From the NCBI RefSeq assembly GCF_014656075.1, contig NZ_BNBS01000013.1:1-64000 (forward strand): a DNA stretch of 64,000 nucleotides, read 5' to 3'. The stretch's first letter is position 1, and each line of letters begins with the position of its first letter. The stretch comes from Streptomyces hydrogenans (GTDB taxonomy: Bacteria; Actinomycetota; Actinomycetes; Streptomycetales; Streptomycetaceae). Positions 25,989 through 33,054 of the stretch are shown here, in pieces. The notes below the pieces were generated by a model that saw only the letters and a program-made list of their open reading frames with translations, searched no databases and was not told where the DNA came from. The position numbers and the translations under genes are program-made.

Positions 25989-27458
25989 TCACCGTCCGGC
26001 GAGTGCCTCCGCCACGTGCCGCATTCCCGCGGCGATCGTCGTCGGCGTCAGATGTGCGTACCCGACGACGAGGCGTACGGCCCCGTCAGTGGGCCGCGCC
26101 GTCCCGTACTCCTCCAGCGCGCGCAGGGCCACGCCGACGCTCGCCGCCGCCCCCAGGAACCGACGTGTCGGCCCGTACCGGGCCGGAAGACACGCGATCA
26201 CGTGCAGCCCGGCCGCGATTCCGGTCACCGTCGTCCCGGGGAAGTGCTCGTCCAGAGCGGCGAGCAGGGCGTCGCGCCGCTCGCGGTACGCACGCTGGCA
26301 GCGGCGCAGCTGCCGGTCGTAGCCCCCGCTCGTCACCAGGTGGGCCAAGGCCGCCTGATCGAGTGCCGGATGCCCGAGGTCCATGGTCCGCTTCCGTTCG
26401 ACGACCTCCTCGACCAGCGACTCGGGCACTACCATCCAGCCGAGTCGGAGCCCCGGAGCCAGCGATTTGCTCACCGATCCCGTGTACACGACCCGCTCGG
26501 GGTCCAGTCCCTGGAGTGCCCCCACCGGCGCACGGTCGTAGCGGAAGTCGCCGTCGTAGTCGTCCTCGCACACGTATCCGTCTACCGACCGGGCCCATTC
26601 CAGGAGCATCCCGCGTCGCTCCGCCGACCACGCGATCCCGGAGGGGAACTGATGCGACGGCGTCACCACCACCGCCCGCGTACCTGAACGGGTGAGGGGC
26701 TCCGGACGCAGGCCCTCGTCGTCGAGCGGCAGCCACAGCGTGTCCAGCCCGGTCGCCGCGAAGAGCCGGCCGTGCTCCGGGCTCCCGGGGTCCTCCACGC
26801 CCACGTCGCGGTGGCCCCGTGCGCGGAGTACGGATCCGAGCAGTGTCGCCGCCTGCGCCACCCCCGAGCACACGACCAGTCGGTCGGGGTCGGCCACGAC
26901 GCCCCGCCGCCGACTCAGCATCGCCGCGAGTGCGGAACGCAGCGCGGGAAGGCCTCGGGGATCCGGGTAGCCGAGTGCGCTGTGGGGCAGTTCGGCGAGC
27001 ACGGTCCGTTGCGCCGCCGCCCAGGCCGCGCGCGGGAAGAGGGACAGGTCGGGTGTGCCGGGCCGGAAGTCGGCGACCGTGCCGGAGCCGGGCGCCGACG
27101 GGGCGTGCGGAACGGAGGGTGTCGCCGCCCGTCCCGTACGTACCGCGCCGCCGACCCAGGTGCCCGAGCCACGGTCGCTGCGCAGGTAGCCCTCCGCCAC
27201 CAGTTGTTCGTACGCCTCTGTGACCAGGCCGCGGGAGACCCCCAGGTCCTGGGCGAGCGCGCGGCTGGACGGCAGGCGGGTGCCCGACGCGAGCCTTCCG
27301 GCGCGGACCGCCTCGCGCAGTGCCTCCTGGAGGGCGCGCCCCCGTCGGCGGGCGGGTGCGGCGGCCGCCGGAAGAAGCACCTCCCAGGCGGGTTGCGCGC
27401 CCGAGGTCCGGTTGGTCGGCTCGGCCGCCGTGGTCGAAGTGGTCCCCGATGGCGTCAT
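25989..27458 (-). CDS. MocR/PdxR-type regulator (GntR HTH plus aminotransferase domain)
   Basis: 489 residues. GntR winged helix at about 35-105 (RRGRALQEALREAVRAGRLA, LPSSRALAQDLGVSRGLVTE). It is joined by a linker to a fold-type-I aminotransferase domain with PLP motifs YPDPRGLPALRSALAAML, EDDYDGDFRYDRAPVGAL and the lysine of YTGSVSKSLAPGLRLGWMV. MocR proteins bind PLP and a ligand to activate or repress vitamin B6, GABA or related genes. This one is divergent from an EamA permease with back-to-back -10 boxes in a 47-bp gap, so it probably controls that transporter. TAAGGT (27467-27472, minus) is 8 nt from the ATG. Confidence 0.85.
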   Translation of the reverse strand: MTPSGTTSTTAAEPTNRTSGAQPAWEVLLPAAAAPARRRGRALQEALREAVRAGRLASGTRLPSSRALAQDLGVSRGLVTEAYEQLVAEGYLRSDRGSGTWVGGAVRTGRAATPSVPHAPSAPGSGTVADFRPGTPDLSLFPRAAWAAAQRTVLAELPHSALGYPDPRGLPALRSALAAMLSRRRGVVADPDRLVVCSGVAQAATLLGSVLRARGHRDVGVEDPGSPEHGRLFAATGLDTLWLPLDDEGLRPEPLTRSGTRAVVVTPSHQFPSGIAWSAERRGMLLEWARSVDGYVCEDDYDGDFRYDRAPVGALQGLDPERVVYTGSVSKSLAPGLRLGWMVVPESLVEEVVERKRTMDLGHPALDQAALAHLVTSGGYDRQLRRCQRAYRERRDALLAALDEHFPGTTVTGIAAGLHVIACLPARYGPTRRFLGAAASVGVALRALEEYGTARPTDGAVRLVVGYAHLTPTTIAAGMRHVAEALAGR

Positions 27459-27466
27459 GGAAGTGG

Positions 27467-27498
27467 ACCTTAATGCGGGCCGCCCGGCTTCCTAGCGT
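27467..27498. promoter_or_regulatory. Back-to-back -10 boxes of mocR and EamA genes
   Basis: Minus-strand TAAGGT (27467-27472) faces the mocR start at 27458. Plus-strand TAGCGT (27493-27498) sits 7 nt before the EamA ATG at 27506. The two promoters share a 47-bp gap, so one bound regulator would affect both. Confidence 0.5.
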
Positions 27499-27505
27499 GA
27501 GGACC

Positions 27506-28681
27506 ATGAACGCCAACGCCCTGCGCGGGGTCCTGATCGTGACCCTCGCGTACGCCCTCGTCGGGGCCTCCTTCACCGCCAACGGACTGCTCGGCGACTA
27601 TCCGTACGCCGGCGGGCAGGCCCTGCGCTACGGTGCCGCCTGTCTGCTTCTCCTCCCGCTCCTCGGCCGGGGCGGGCTCGCTCCGCTGCGGCTGCTCGGC
27701 GTCGGCGCATGGGTGCGGATCGCAGTGCTGGCCGGCGTCGGCATGGTCGGGTTCAACCTTGCCGTCCTCGCCGCCGAGCGGACCGCAGAGCCCGCTGTTC
27801 CCGGAGTCGTCGTCGGATGCGCCCCGATCGTGGTGGCCGTCCTGGTGCCGCTGCTCGAAGGCAGGCGCCCCACGCCGCCGGTGCTGTACGGGGCCCTGCT
27901 CGTTGCCGCCGGTGCCTTCACCGTGCAGGGGTGGGGGCGTACCGACCTGGCGGGGCTCGGCTGGTCGGTCGCGGCGCTGGCGGGCGAGGTCGGGTTCACC
28001 GTGCTCGCGGTGCCCGTGCTGCGTCCGCTCGGACCGCGCCTGCTCACGGTCGCCGTGTGCGGTGTCGGGGCCGTGGAGGCGACGTTGATCGGGCTGGTGG
28101 TGGACGGTTCCGCGTTCGTGCGGATGCCGACCGCGGTGGAGGCAGGCGCCCTGCTGTGGCAGGCGGTGCTTGCGACCGTCGTCGGGTTCGTCCTCTTCTA
28201 CATGGGGGTCCAGCGCATCGGCATGGAGCGCGCCACGCTCTTCACGGGTGCCATTCCCGTGGCGGCCGCGCTGAGCGCGGCCGTGGTCGGCCAGGCGACC
28301 CTGGGGCTGCCCCAGGCGGCCGGCGGGCTTCTCGTCGGGGCCGGGGCCGCACTCGGTACCGGTCTGCTGACCGGACGGAAGACGGCGGGATCAGCCGGAG
28401 GCGCTGCCGTCGAGGATCACGCGGGCGACGAGCGCGGGGTCGTCGTTCATCGGAACGTGGCCGCAGCCGGGCAGCCGTACCAGGCGCGCTCCGGGGATGG
28501 TCCGCTTGGCGCGGACGCCCTGTCGGCGCAGCAGCAGTCGGTCCCGGGTGCCCCAGGCGACGGTGACCGGGAGGGAGGGGACGTCGTCGTGGAAGAGGAC
28601 GGTGCGGCCGGCGTCGAGCGTCTGGTGGAAGCCGGTGGCCTCGCGCAGCGCGAGCGTCTCGGCGAGGACCGCCTCGGGTGA
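27506..28681 (+). CDS. EamA-family transporter with abnormal C-terminal tail
   Basis: 391 residues in frame. Residues 1 to about 293 are a normal ten-helix EamA/DMT permease (NANALRGVLIVTLAYALVGA; second repeat GALLWQAVLATVVGFVLFYM). The family normally ends here, at TGLLTGRKTAG. The frame then stays open for about 97 hydrophilic residues that are antisense to the hydrolase gene ending at 28391. Either the natural stop was lost or the tail is a low-value extension. The ATG at 27506 follows TAGCGT by 7 nt and also has GAGGA just ahead. Divergent MocR gene is the likely regulator. Confidence 0.75.
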   Translation: MNANALRGVLIVTLAYALVGASFTANGLLGDYPYAGGQALRYGAACLLLLPLLGRGGLAPLRLLGVGAWVRIAVLAGVGMVGFNLAVLAAERTAEPAVPGVVVGCAPIVVAVLVPLLEGRRPTPPVLYGALLVAAGAFTVQGWGRTDLAGLGWSVAALAGEVGFTVLAVPVLRPLGPRLLTVAVCGVGAVEATLIGLVVDGSAFVRMPTAVEAGALLWQAVLATVVGFVLFYMGVQRIGMERATLFTGAIPVAAALSAAVVGQATLGLPQAAGGLLVGAGAALGTGLLTGRKTAGSAGGAAVEDHAGDERGVVVHRNVAAAGQPYQARSGDGPLGADALSAQQQSVPGAPGDGDREGGDVVVEEDGAAGVERLVEAGGLAQRERLGEDRLG

Positions 28682-29227
28682 GCGGCGGCCGGGCCGGGCG
28701 TAGATGGTGCTGGTGAGCGCGGTGCGTCCGGCCGGGGTACGGGAGAGCCGTTCGATGAGGGGCACGGGCAGGGACAGGGCCGCGCCGCGCATCGCCCGCA
28801 GGGTTCCGAAGGCGTACCGACGCTCGCTCTCGGACCAGAACCCGGCGGGGGAGAGCGCCGTCACCGAGCGGACGGCCTTCTCGCGGCCCAGCTGGAGGGC
28901 GAGCAGTCCGCCGAGGGAGTTGCCCGCCACGTGCGGCCGCTCGGCACCGAGGGCCGCGCAGAAGGCGGAGAGCACGGGCGTGACGGTCGCCAGGTCGTAG
29001 GCCGAGCCGGGCGGGAGGCCCTCGGAGGCGCCGAAGCCCGGCAGGTCGACGGCGATGACGTCGCGTTCGGCGGCGAGGACGTCGAGGACCGGCTCCCATG
29101 CCTGCCAGTGGTGCCCGATGCCGTGGAGCAGGAGCAGCGGCTCGCCCGTTCCGCGGCGCTCGTACGTCAGGGACGTGGTGCGGCGACCTTGCGGGGTCTC
29201 GAACTCGAACGCGATCCGTGCCGGCAT
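28391..29227 (-). CDS. Alpha/beta-hydrolase
   Basis: 278 residues of the alpha/beta-hydrolase fold: oxyanion HGIGHHWQAWEPVL, VIAVDLPGFGASEG, nucleophile elbow VAGNSLGGLLALQL (Ser of NSLGG), a lid region, acid VTVAWGTRDRLLL and terminal histidine PGCGHVPMNDDP. The substrate cannot be inferred. ATG 29227 has GAGGGAG upstream and follows an in-frame ATG at 29245 that lacks one. The last 291 bp are antisense to the long tail of the EamA frame; the hydrolase C-terminus is the conserved one, so this strand is the real coding strand there. Confidence 0.82.
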   Translation of the reverse strand: MPARIAFEFETPQGRRTTSLTYERRGTGEPLLLLHGIGHHWQAWEPVLDVLAAERDVIAVDLPGFGASEGLPPGSAYDLATVTPVLSAFCAALGAERPHVAGNSLGGLLALQLGREKAVRSVTALSPAGFWSESERRYAFGTLRAMRGAALSLPVPLIERLSRTPAGRTALTSTIYARPGRRSPEAVLAETLALREATGFHQTLDAGRTVLFHDDVPSLPVTVAWGTRDRLLLRRQGVRAKRTIPGARLVRLPGCGHVPMNDDPALVARVILDGSASG

Positions 29228-29271
29228 GGAGGCTCCCTCGTACATCCTCTTAGACGTCCTGTCAGCAAGAA

Positions 29272-29367
29272 TTACTGTTCGGTAGCCAGGAGTTCAAGAG
29301 CTCTGCGCAAAGTGATGTCGTCGGATTCGCGCCCCTCTCCTCCCCGCACGTCCCCCGCGCCTCTCAC
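29272..29367 (-). CDS. Possible 31-codon small open frame
   Basis: GTG-initiated frame on the minus strand ending in DITLRRALELLATEQ and TAA, 45 bp before the hydrolase start. The last half looks like an amphipathic helix; the first half is Gly/Arg-rich and has no clear ribosome site. It could equally be the 3' remnant of a lost gene. Low confidence. Confidence 0.2.
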   Translation of the reverse strand: MRGAGDVRGGEGRESDDITLRRALELLATEQ

Positions 29368-29370
29368 GTG

Positions 29371-29411
29371 CCCGAAGCCCCGCCCGCCGGACCGGCAGGC
29401 GGGGCTTCGGG
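29371..29411. terminator. Strong hairpin in the hydrolase/gntR gap
   Basis: Perfect 14-bp inverted repeat CCCGAAGCCCCGCC and complement with a 13-nt loop. It lies between two divergent genes, so it does not end either of them. It may insulate the two promoters or end a short unannotated transcript. Confidence 0.65.
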
Positions 29412-29492
29412 CTTCGCGCGTCTCACGGAGGTGCGAACGTCCTGTGAACGATCAAGGTCAGAGGGTCACATTTCCGGACGTTCGGCGGAGGA

Positions 29493-29506
29493 TTGGTCTT
29501 GACCAA
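29493..29506. promoter_or_regulatory. DasR-like operator (dre-type palindrome)
   Basis: TTGGTCTTGACCAA has perfect 6-bp arms and matches the DasR core TGGTCTAGACCA at 11 of 12 bases. It overlaps the -35 box of the gntR promoter, a repressing position. Confidence 0.55.
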
Positions 29507-29527
29507 GGTGGTGGCTCGCCTTATGGT
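29499..29527 (+). promoter_or_regulatory. Promoter of the GntR gene
   Basis: -35 TTGACC (29499-29504), 17-bp spacer, -10 TATGGT (29522-29527): close to the vegetative SigHrdB consensus. The predicted transcript start near 29534 leaves a leader of about 70 nt. Confidence 0.7.
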
Positions 29528-29604
29528 CGCAGAGTTAGTGCAGGAACCTTTAATAAACAAGGGCGCGGAAACGCCGCGGGACACGGCGAAATGCGGAGGA
29601 CAGG

Positions 29605-30345
29605 GTGGGGACCACGCAGCTGGAATCGGTCCAGGAACCGAAGTACCAGCACCTCAAGACGGTGATCGGCGAGGCTCTCGACTCCGACTTCGCGGTCGGC
29701 GAGATCCTGCCCAACGAGCGCGAGCTCGCGGCCCGCTTCGGCGTCGCCCGGGCCACGCTCCGCCAGGCTCTGGAGCAGCTCGAACTCGAAGGACGCCTCC
29801 AGCGGCGTCGCGGTGTCGGCACCACCGTCGCGCCCCCGCGCGTCGGCGTCGACGTCTCGACCACGCAGCAGGCGTGGCCCGGTGTCGGTGACGACGCCTG
29901 GCAGGCTCAGGACTCGGTCCTCGGCGCGGCGCCCGCCGCCGTCGCGCGGCTTCTGGAGACCCCGGCAGGCGAGGACGTGCACATCGTGCGTCGGGTGCGC
30001 CTGGGCCAGGGCCAGGCCGTCGCCGCCGAACTCCTCTACGTGCCCGCGGCCTCGGTCGCCGGGCTCGTCGCCGTCGACGCCCCCGCCGGTGCCACCGGCG
30101 CCCGCGCCGTGCTGCGCGAGCTCCAGCACCTGGCCCTCGACGGCCAGGACCGTTCGGTCGAGCTGGGCTCCGCGCGCGCCGACGACGCCAAGGAGCTGGA
30201 CCGACTGCCCGGCTCGCCGGTGCTGGTCGTGACGACCCGCTACCTCTCCGGGGGCCGTACCGCGGCCGTCTCCGTCGCGACGTACCGCGCCGACACCTGC
30301 CGCCTCACCTTCGGCGACTCCGTCGACCTGGCGATGGCCTCCTGA
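29605..30345 (+). CDS. GntR/HutC-family transcriptional regulator
   Basis: 246 residues. Winged helix at about 10-75 (EPKYQHLKTVIGEALDSDFA, NERELAARFGVARATLRQAL) and a C-terminal UTRA ligand-binding domain ending VSVATYRADTCRLTFGDSVD. The layout is that of DasR, NagR and HutC, which sense sugar phosphates or similar ligands. It is not DasR itself, judging by its N-terminus. The GTG start at 29605 has GGAGG 5 nt ahead. The strong promoter with a DasR-type palindrome over its -35 suggests control by DasR or by itself. A 16-bp terminator follows. Confidence 0.85.
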   Translation: MGTTQLESVQEPKYQHLKTVIGEALDSDFAVGEILPNERELAARFGVARATLRQALEQLELEGRLQRRRGVGTTVAPPRVGVDVSTTQQAWPGVGDDAWQAQDSVLGAAPAAVARLLETPAGEDVHIVRRVRLGQGQAVAAELLYVPAASVAGLVAVDAPAGATGARAVLRELQHLALDGQDRSVELGSARADDAKELDRLPGSPVLVVTTRYLSGGRTAAVSVATYRADTCRLTFGDSVDLAMAS

Positions 30346-30390
30346 ACGAACCGCGTCGCCCGGCCCCGAGGGCCGGCGCTCCGTGGGCAC

Positions 30391-30426
30391 CACGACGCCC
30401 CGGCCTTTCGAGGCCGGGGCGTCGTG
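30391..30426. terminator. Hairpin terminator between gntR and ROK genes
   Basis: Perfect 16-bp stem CACGACGCCCCGGCCT and complement, closed by a TTCG tetraloop, 45 bp after the gntR stop. It may serve both converging genes. Confidence 0.85.
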
Positions 30427-30586
30427 TCGTGTCGTGGCCTTCGCTCGTGCCTGTCGTACGGCGGCGGCGCTCAGGGACGACGACCGGTGGGGGATCTGCG
30501 GTGGTGTCCGGGTGGTGCTGTTCGGTCGCGGGGTACGGGGACGGTGACCGGTGGCGGTGGACGCCGGGCCGGCGTCCACATCGGGT

Positions 30587-31744
30587 CTAGCGCCGGGCCG
30601 TCACGCTGCCGTCGACCGCGAACAGCTGCTCCTCGACGTGGTCGAGGGCGAGGCGGAGCGCGCCCGTTCCGACGGCGGCCTCGCCGAGCAGCGACAGTAC
30701 GACGCGCGGCGGGCGGAGGCAGAAACGCGCCAGTTCCTCGCGGAGCGGCTGCAGGACGCCGTCCAGGCCGGCCGCCCAGCCTCCGACGACCACCAGCTCC
30801 GGATCGAGCGCCAGGACGAGCGCGCCGACGTCGTGCACCAGGCGCTGGATGAACCGCTCCACGGCGGCCTCGGCCCGTACGTCACCCTTCTTCGCCAGCG
30901 CGAAGACCTCCGCCACCGCCTGCTCGTCCAGCGGGTGCAGCGGTTCGTCGGTCGTCGACAGGAGGTGTTCCGGCGTCACGCCGCGACCCAGGAGGTGCAG
31001 GGCGCCGATCTCGCCCGCCGCGCCGCCGTAACCGCGGTGCAGGCGGCCGCCGATCATCGAGCCCGCGCCCGGGCTCAGCCCGGCGAGGACGAAGACGATG
31101 TCGTCCGAGTCGGTCGCGGCGCCCTTCCAGTGCTCCGCGACGGCCGCGGCGTTCGCGTCGTTCTCCACGATCACCGGGCAGCGGAAGGAGCGGCGCAGCC
31201 GCTCGCCGAGCGCCAGGCCCGTCCAGCCGGGCAGCGCGGTGCCGAGCCGTACCGTGCCGTCGGCCTCCACGATGCCGGGGGTGCCGACGCCGACCGCCCG
31301 CAGGTTCGACCGGGGCACGCCGGCGCGGCGCAGCACGTCGGCGACGACCACGCGCACCTTGTCCAGGCGCTCGTCCTCGGTCGCGGTCTCTGACACCTCG
31401 CGCGCGCCGGCGCCGATGATCCGGCCGTCCAGGCCGGAGAGGAGCGCGGCGACGCGGTGCGGGCCGATCTCGATGCCGAGGAGGTGGCCGGCCTCGGCGC
31501 GGAAGCGGAACCTCCGGGCCGGACGGCCCTGGCGCCTCGCCTCGCCCTCCTCGGGCGCGGCCTCGACGACGAGTCCGCCTTCGATGAGTCCCTCGACGAC
31601 GCCCTCGACGGTCGGCCGGGACAGACCCGTGATCCGGGTCAGGTCCGTCAGCGTGCGCGCGTCGGAGCCCCGCAGAGCATGGAGTACCACGGCGGAATTG
31701 ATCCGCCGCAGCAGAGACGGATCCCCGCCGGTCAGCCGCCCCAC
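30587..31744 (-). CDS. ROK-family transcriptional regulator lacking the zinc motif
   Basis: 385 residues. N-terminal winged helix (SLLRRINSAVVLHALRGSDA, DLTRITGLSRPTVEGVVEGL) and C-terminal ROK sugar-kinase-like domain with the ATP/sugar motifs LGIEIGPHRVAALLSGLDGR, VGVGTPGIVEADG and VIVENDANAAAVAEH. The normal ROK zinc motif CxCGxxGC after GEIGxL is absent: the sequence reads GEIGALHLLGRGVTPEHLLS. Many ROK repressors lose catalysis; losing the zinc site too suggests a changed ligand pocket. GTG 31744 has GGAGGA 8 nt upstream. Target genes are not evident locally. Confidence 0.85.
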   Translation of the reverse strand: MGRLTGGDPSLLRRINSAVVLHALRGSDARTLTDLTRITGLSRPTVEGVVEGLIEGGLVVEAAPEEGEARRQGRPARRFRFRAEAGHLLGIEIGPHRVAALLSGLDGRIIGAGAREVSETATEDERLDKVRVVVADVLRRAGVPRSNLRAVGVGTPGIVEADGTVRLGTALPGWTGLALGERLRRSFRCPVIVENDANAAAVAEHWKGAATDSDDIVFVLAGLSPGAGSMIGGRLHRGYGGAAGEIGALHLLGRGVTPEHLLSTTDEPLHPLDEQAVAEVFALAKKGDVRAEAAVERFIQRLVHDVGALVLALDPELVVVGGWAAGLDGVLQPLREELARFCLRPPRVVLSLLGEAAVGTGALRLALDHVEEQLFAVDGSVTARR

Positions 31745-31977
31745 CGTGTGTCCTCCCAGCTCGTGCCCCTCTCAGGCGGATGGTACTCAATGGTTCCGGA
31801 AGCGGCGAGGGCCGCCCCCGGCCCGTGTCCGGGCCGTGTCCCCGCCGAGACCCCGGCCGCGGCGGGGCCGACCCGGGCCGGGGCCGCGGCTCCCCGTCGG
31901 ATCGCGGGGAGGCCCGCTCGGCGTCGGGGCGGGCTGACGTGACGCCAACTGTCAGTGCCGGCCGGTTTACTGGACGC
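31745..31977. other. Gap between ROK gene and small frameshifted gene
   Basis: 233 bp, G/C-rich (CCCCGGCCGCGGCGGGG-like runs), divergent promoters expected. I see no gene or clear operator in it. Confidence 0.5.
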
Positions 31978-32414
31978 ATGACCACGGCACGCCTCTTGTC
32001 GGACCTCGACTTACTGCGGTCGAGGGAGTTCCCGGCGCGGTCGGAGCGGTACGGGCCCCTCGGCAGCGGGCGCGGTTTCCATGTCGCCGCGCTGGCCACC
32101 GGCGAGGAGTCCGCGGAGGGCGACGGGAGCAGCCGCGAGGAGGCCGAGGAGCAGTGCGAGGCGGAGCGGTACGGGCCGGTCGCCCTGCTCCCGCGCGCTG
32201 GGGCGAGCCGGACCTGATGAGCCTGTGGTCGCTGCTGGACCGGGGCGTGGCGGGGGACGAACTGCCGGAGCCGTGGTCCGGCCTGTGCGGCCACGTACCG
32301 GACCTGATGCTGTGGCGGGTGGACGCCAGATGGATCGGCCTGGGCGTAGCGCGGTGGGGCGAGGAGCCGCCGGTCCGGCTCCTCGCCGTCGTCACGGAGG
32401 TGGACCCGCCGTAG
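31978..32414 (+). pseudogene. Small hypothetical protein gene with a frameshift
   Basis: Two overlapping frames together read as one acidic protein of about 145 residues. From ATG 31978, frame one gives TTARLLSDLDLLRSREFPAR up to EAERYGPVALL. After about 32193, frame three continues ARWGEPDLMSLWSLLDRGVA to VVTEVDPP and the stop at 32414. Adding one base in CTCCCGCGCG (for example CTCGCCGCGCG) restores a single frame. The Trp-rich second half (LMLWRVDARWIGLGVARWGE) looks like real protein. I do not recognise the family. Recent mutation or assembly error. Confidence 0.6.
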
Positions 32415-32481
32415 GGAGGGAGCGCCGGCGCGGGGAGTTCGGGCCGCGGCGGTGAACGAAGGTCGGGACGGAGGGTCTCCG

Positions 32482-33054
32482 TCAGCCTGTCGTCGCGGGC
32501 GGCAGGCCGGCGGCCTGCCGGAGGCGGGCGTACTCCTCCGCCATCGTCTGCGCCGTCCAGTGGGCGTTGAGTCCGCTCGGGTTGGGCAGGGCCCAGATCC
32601 GTGTCGTGCCGATGGTCCGCTCCTGCGGGCCGATCGCCGCCTTGGGTTCGCCGAAGGCGGTGCGGTACGCGGTGACGCCGACGACCGCGAGCCAGCGGGG
32701 CTCCAGCCGCAGGACCTTCTCGGTGAGGACGCGGCCGCCCTCGACGTACTCCTCGCGGCTCAGTTCGTCGGCGCGCGCGGTCGGCCGGGCAGCGACGTTG
32801 GTGATGCCGAGGCCGTACGTGAGGAGTTCGTCCTGCTCGTCGGGGCGGAGCAGGCGCGGGGTGAAGCCGGAGAGGTGCAGGACCGGCCAGAAGCGGTTGC
32901 CGGGGCGGGCGAAGTGGTGACCGGTGGCGGCGGTCATCAGCCCCGGGTTGATGCCGCAGAAGAGAACGGCGAGGCCGCCCTCGGCCACGTCGGGGACGAC
33001 GCGGTCGCGGGCGGCCTCCAGTTCCTCACGGGTGAACCGGGGGGTCCGGGTCAG
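32482..33054 (-). CDS. mug: G/U mismatch-specific DNA glycosylase (MUG)
   Basis: 190 residues of the MUG branch of uracil-DNA glycosylases, which excise U or T from G mismatches. The active-site motif FCGINPGLMTAATG and the second motif PNPSGLNAHW are both present, with HFARPGNRFWPVLHLSG between. The conserved N-terminus (TRTPRFTREELEAARDRVV) begins at a CTG at 33054, whose TG overlaps the purB stop TGA (CTGA). No ATG or GTG exists close upstream, so CTG is the best candidate; a GTG within VPDVAEGG would truncate a conserved helix. Probably coupled to purB. Confidence 0.8.
   Translation of the reverse strand: MTRTPRFTREELEAARDRVVPDVAEGGLAVLFCGINPGLMTAATGHHFARPGNRFWPVLHLSGFTPRLLRPDEQDELLTYGLGITNVAARPTARADELSREEYVEGGRVLTEKVLRLEPRWLAVVGVTAYRTAFGEPKAAIGPQERTIGTTRIWALPNPSGLNAHWTAQTMAEEYARLRQAAGLPPATTG

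Noticed and set aside
24207..27458. Phosphonate or siderophore cluster around PhoD
   Set aside because: Neighbours are unrelated regulators and a permease; no biosynthetic enzymes.
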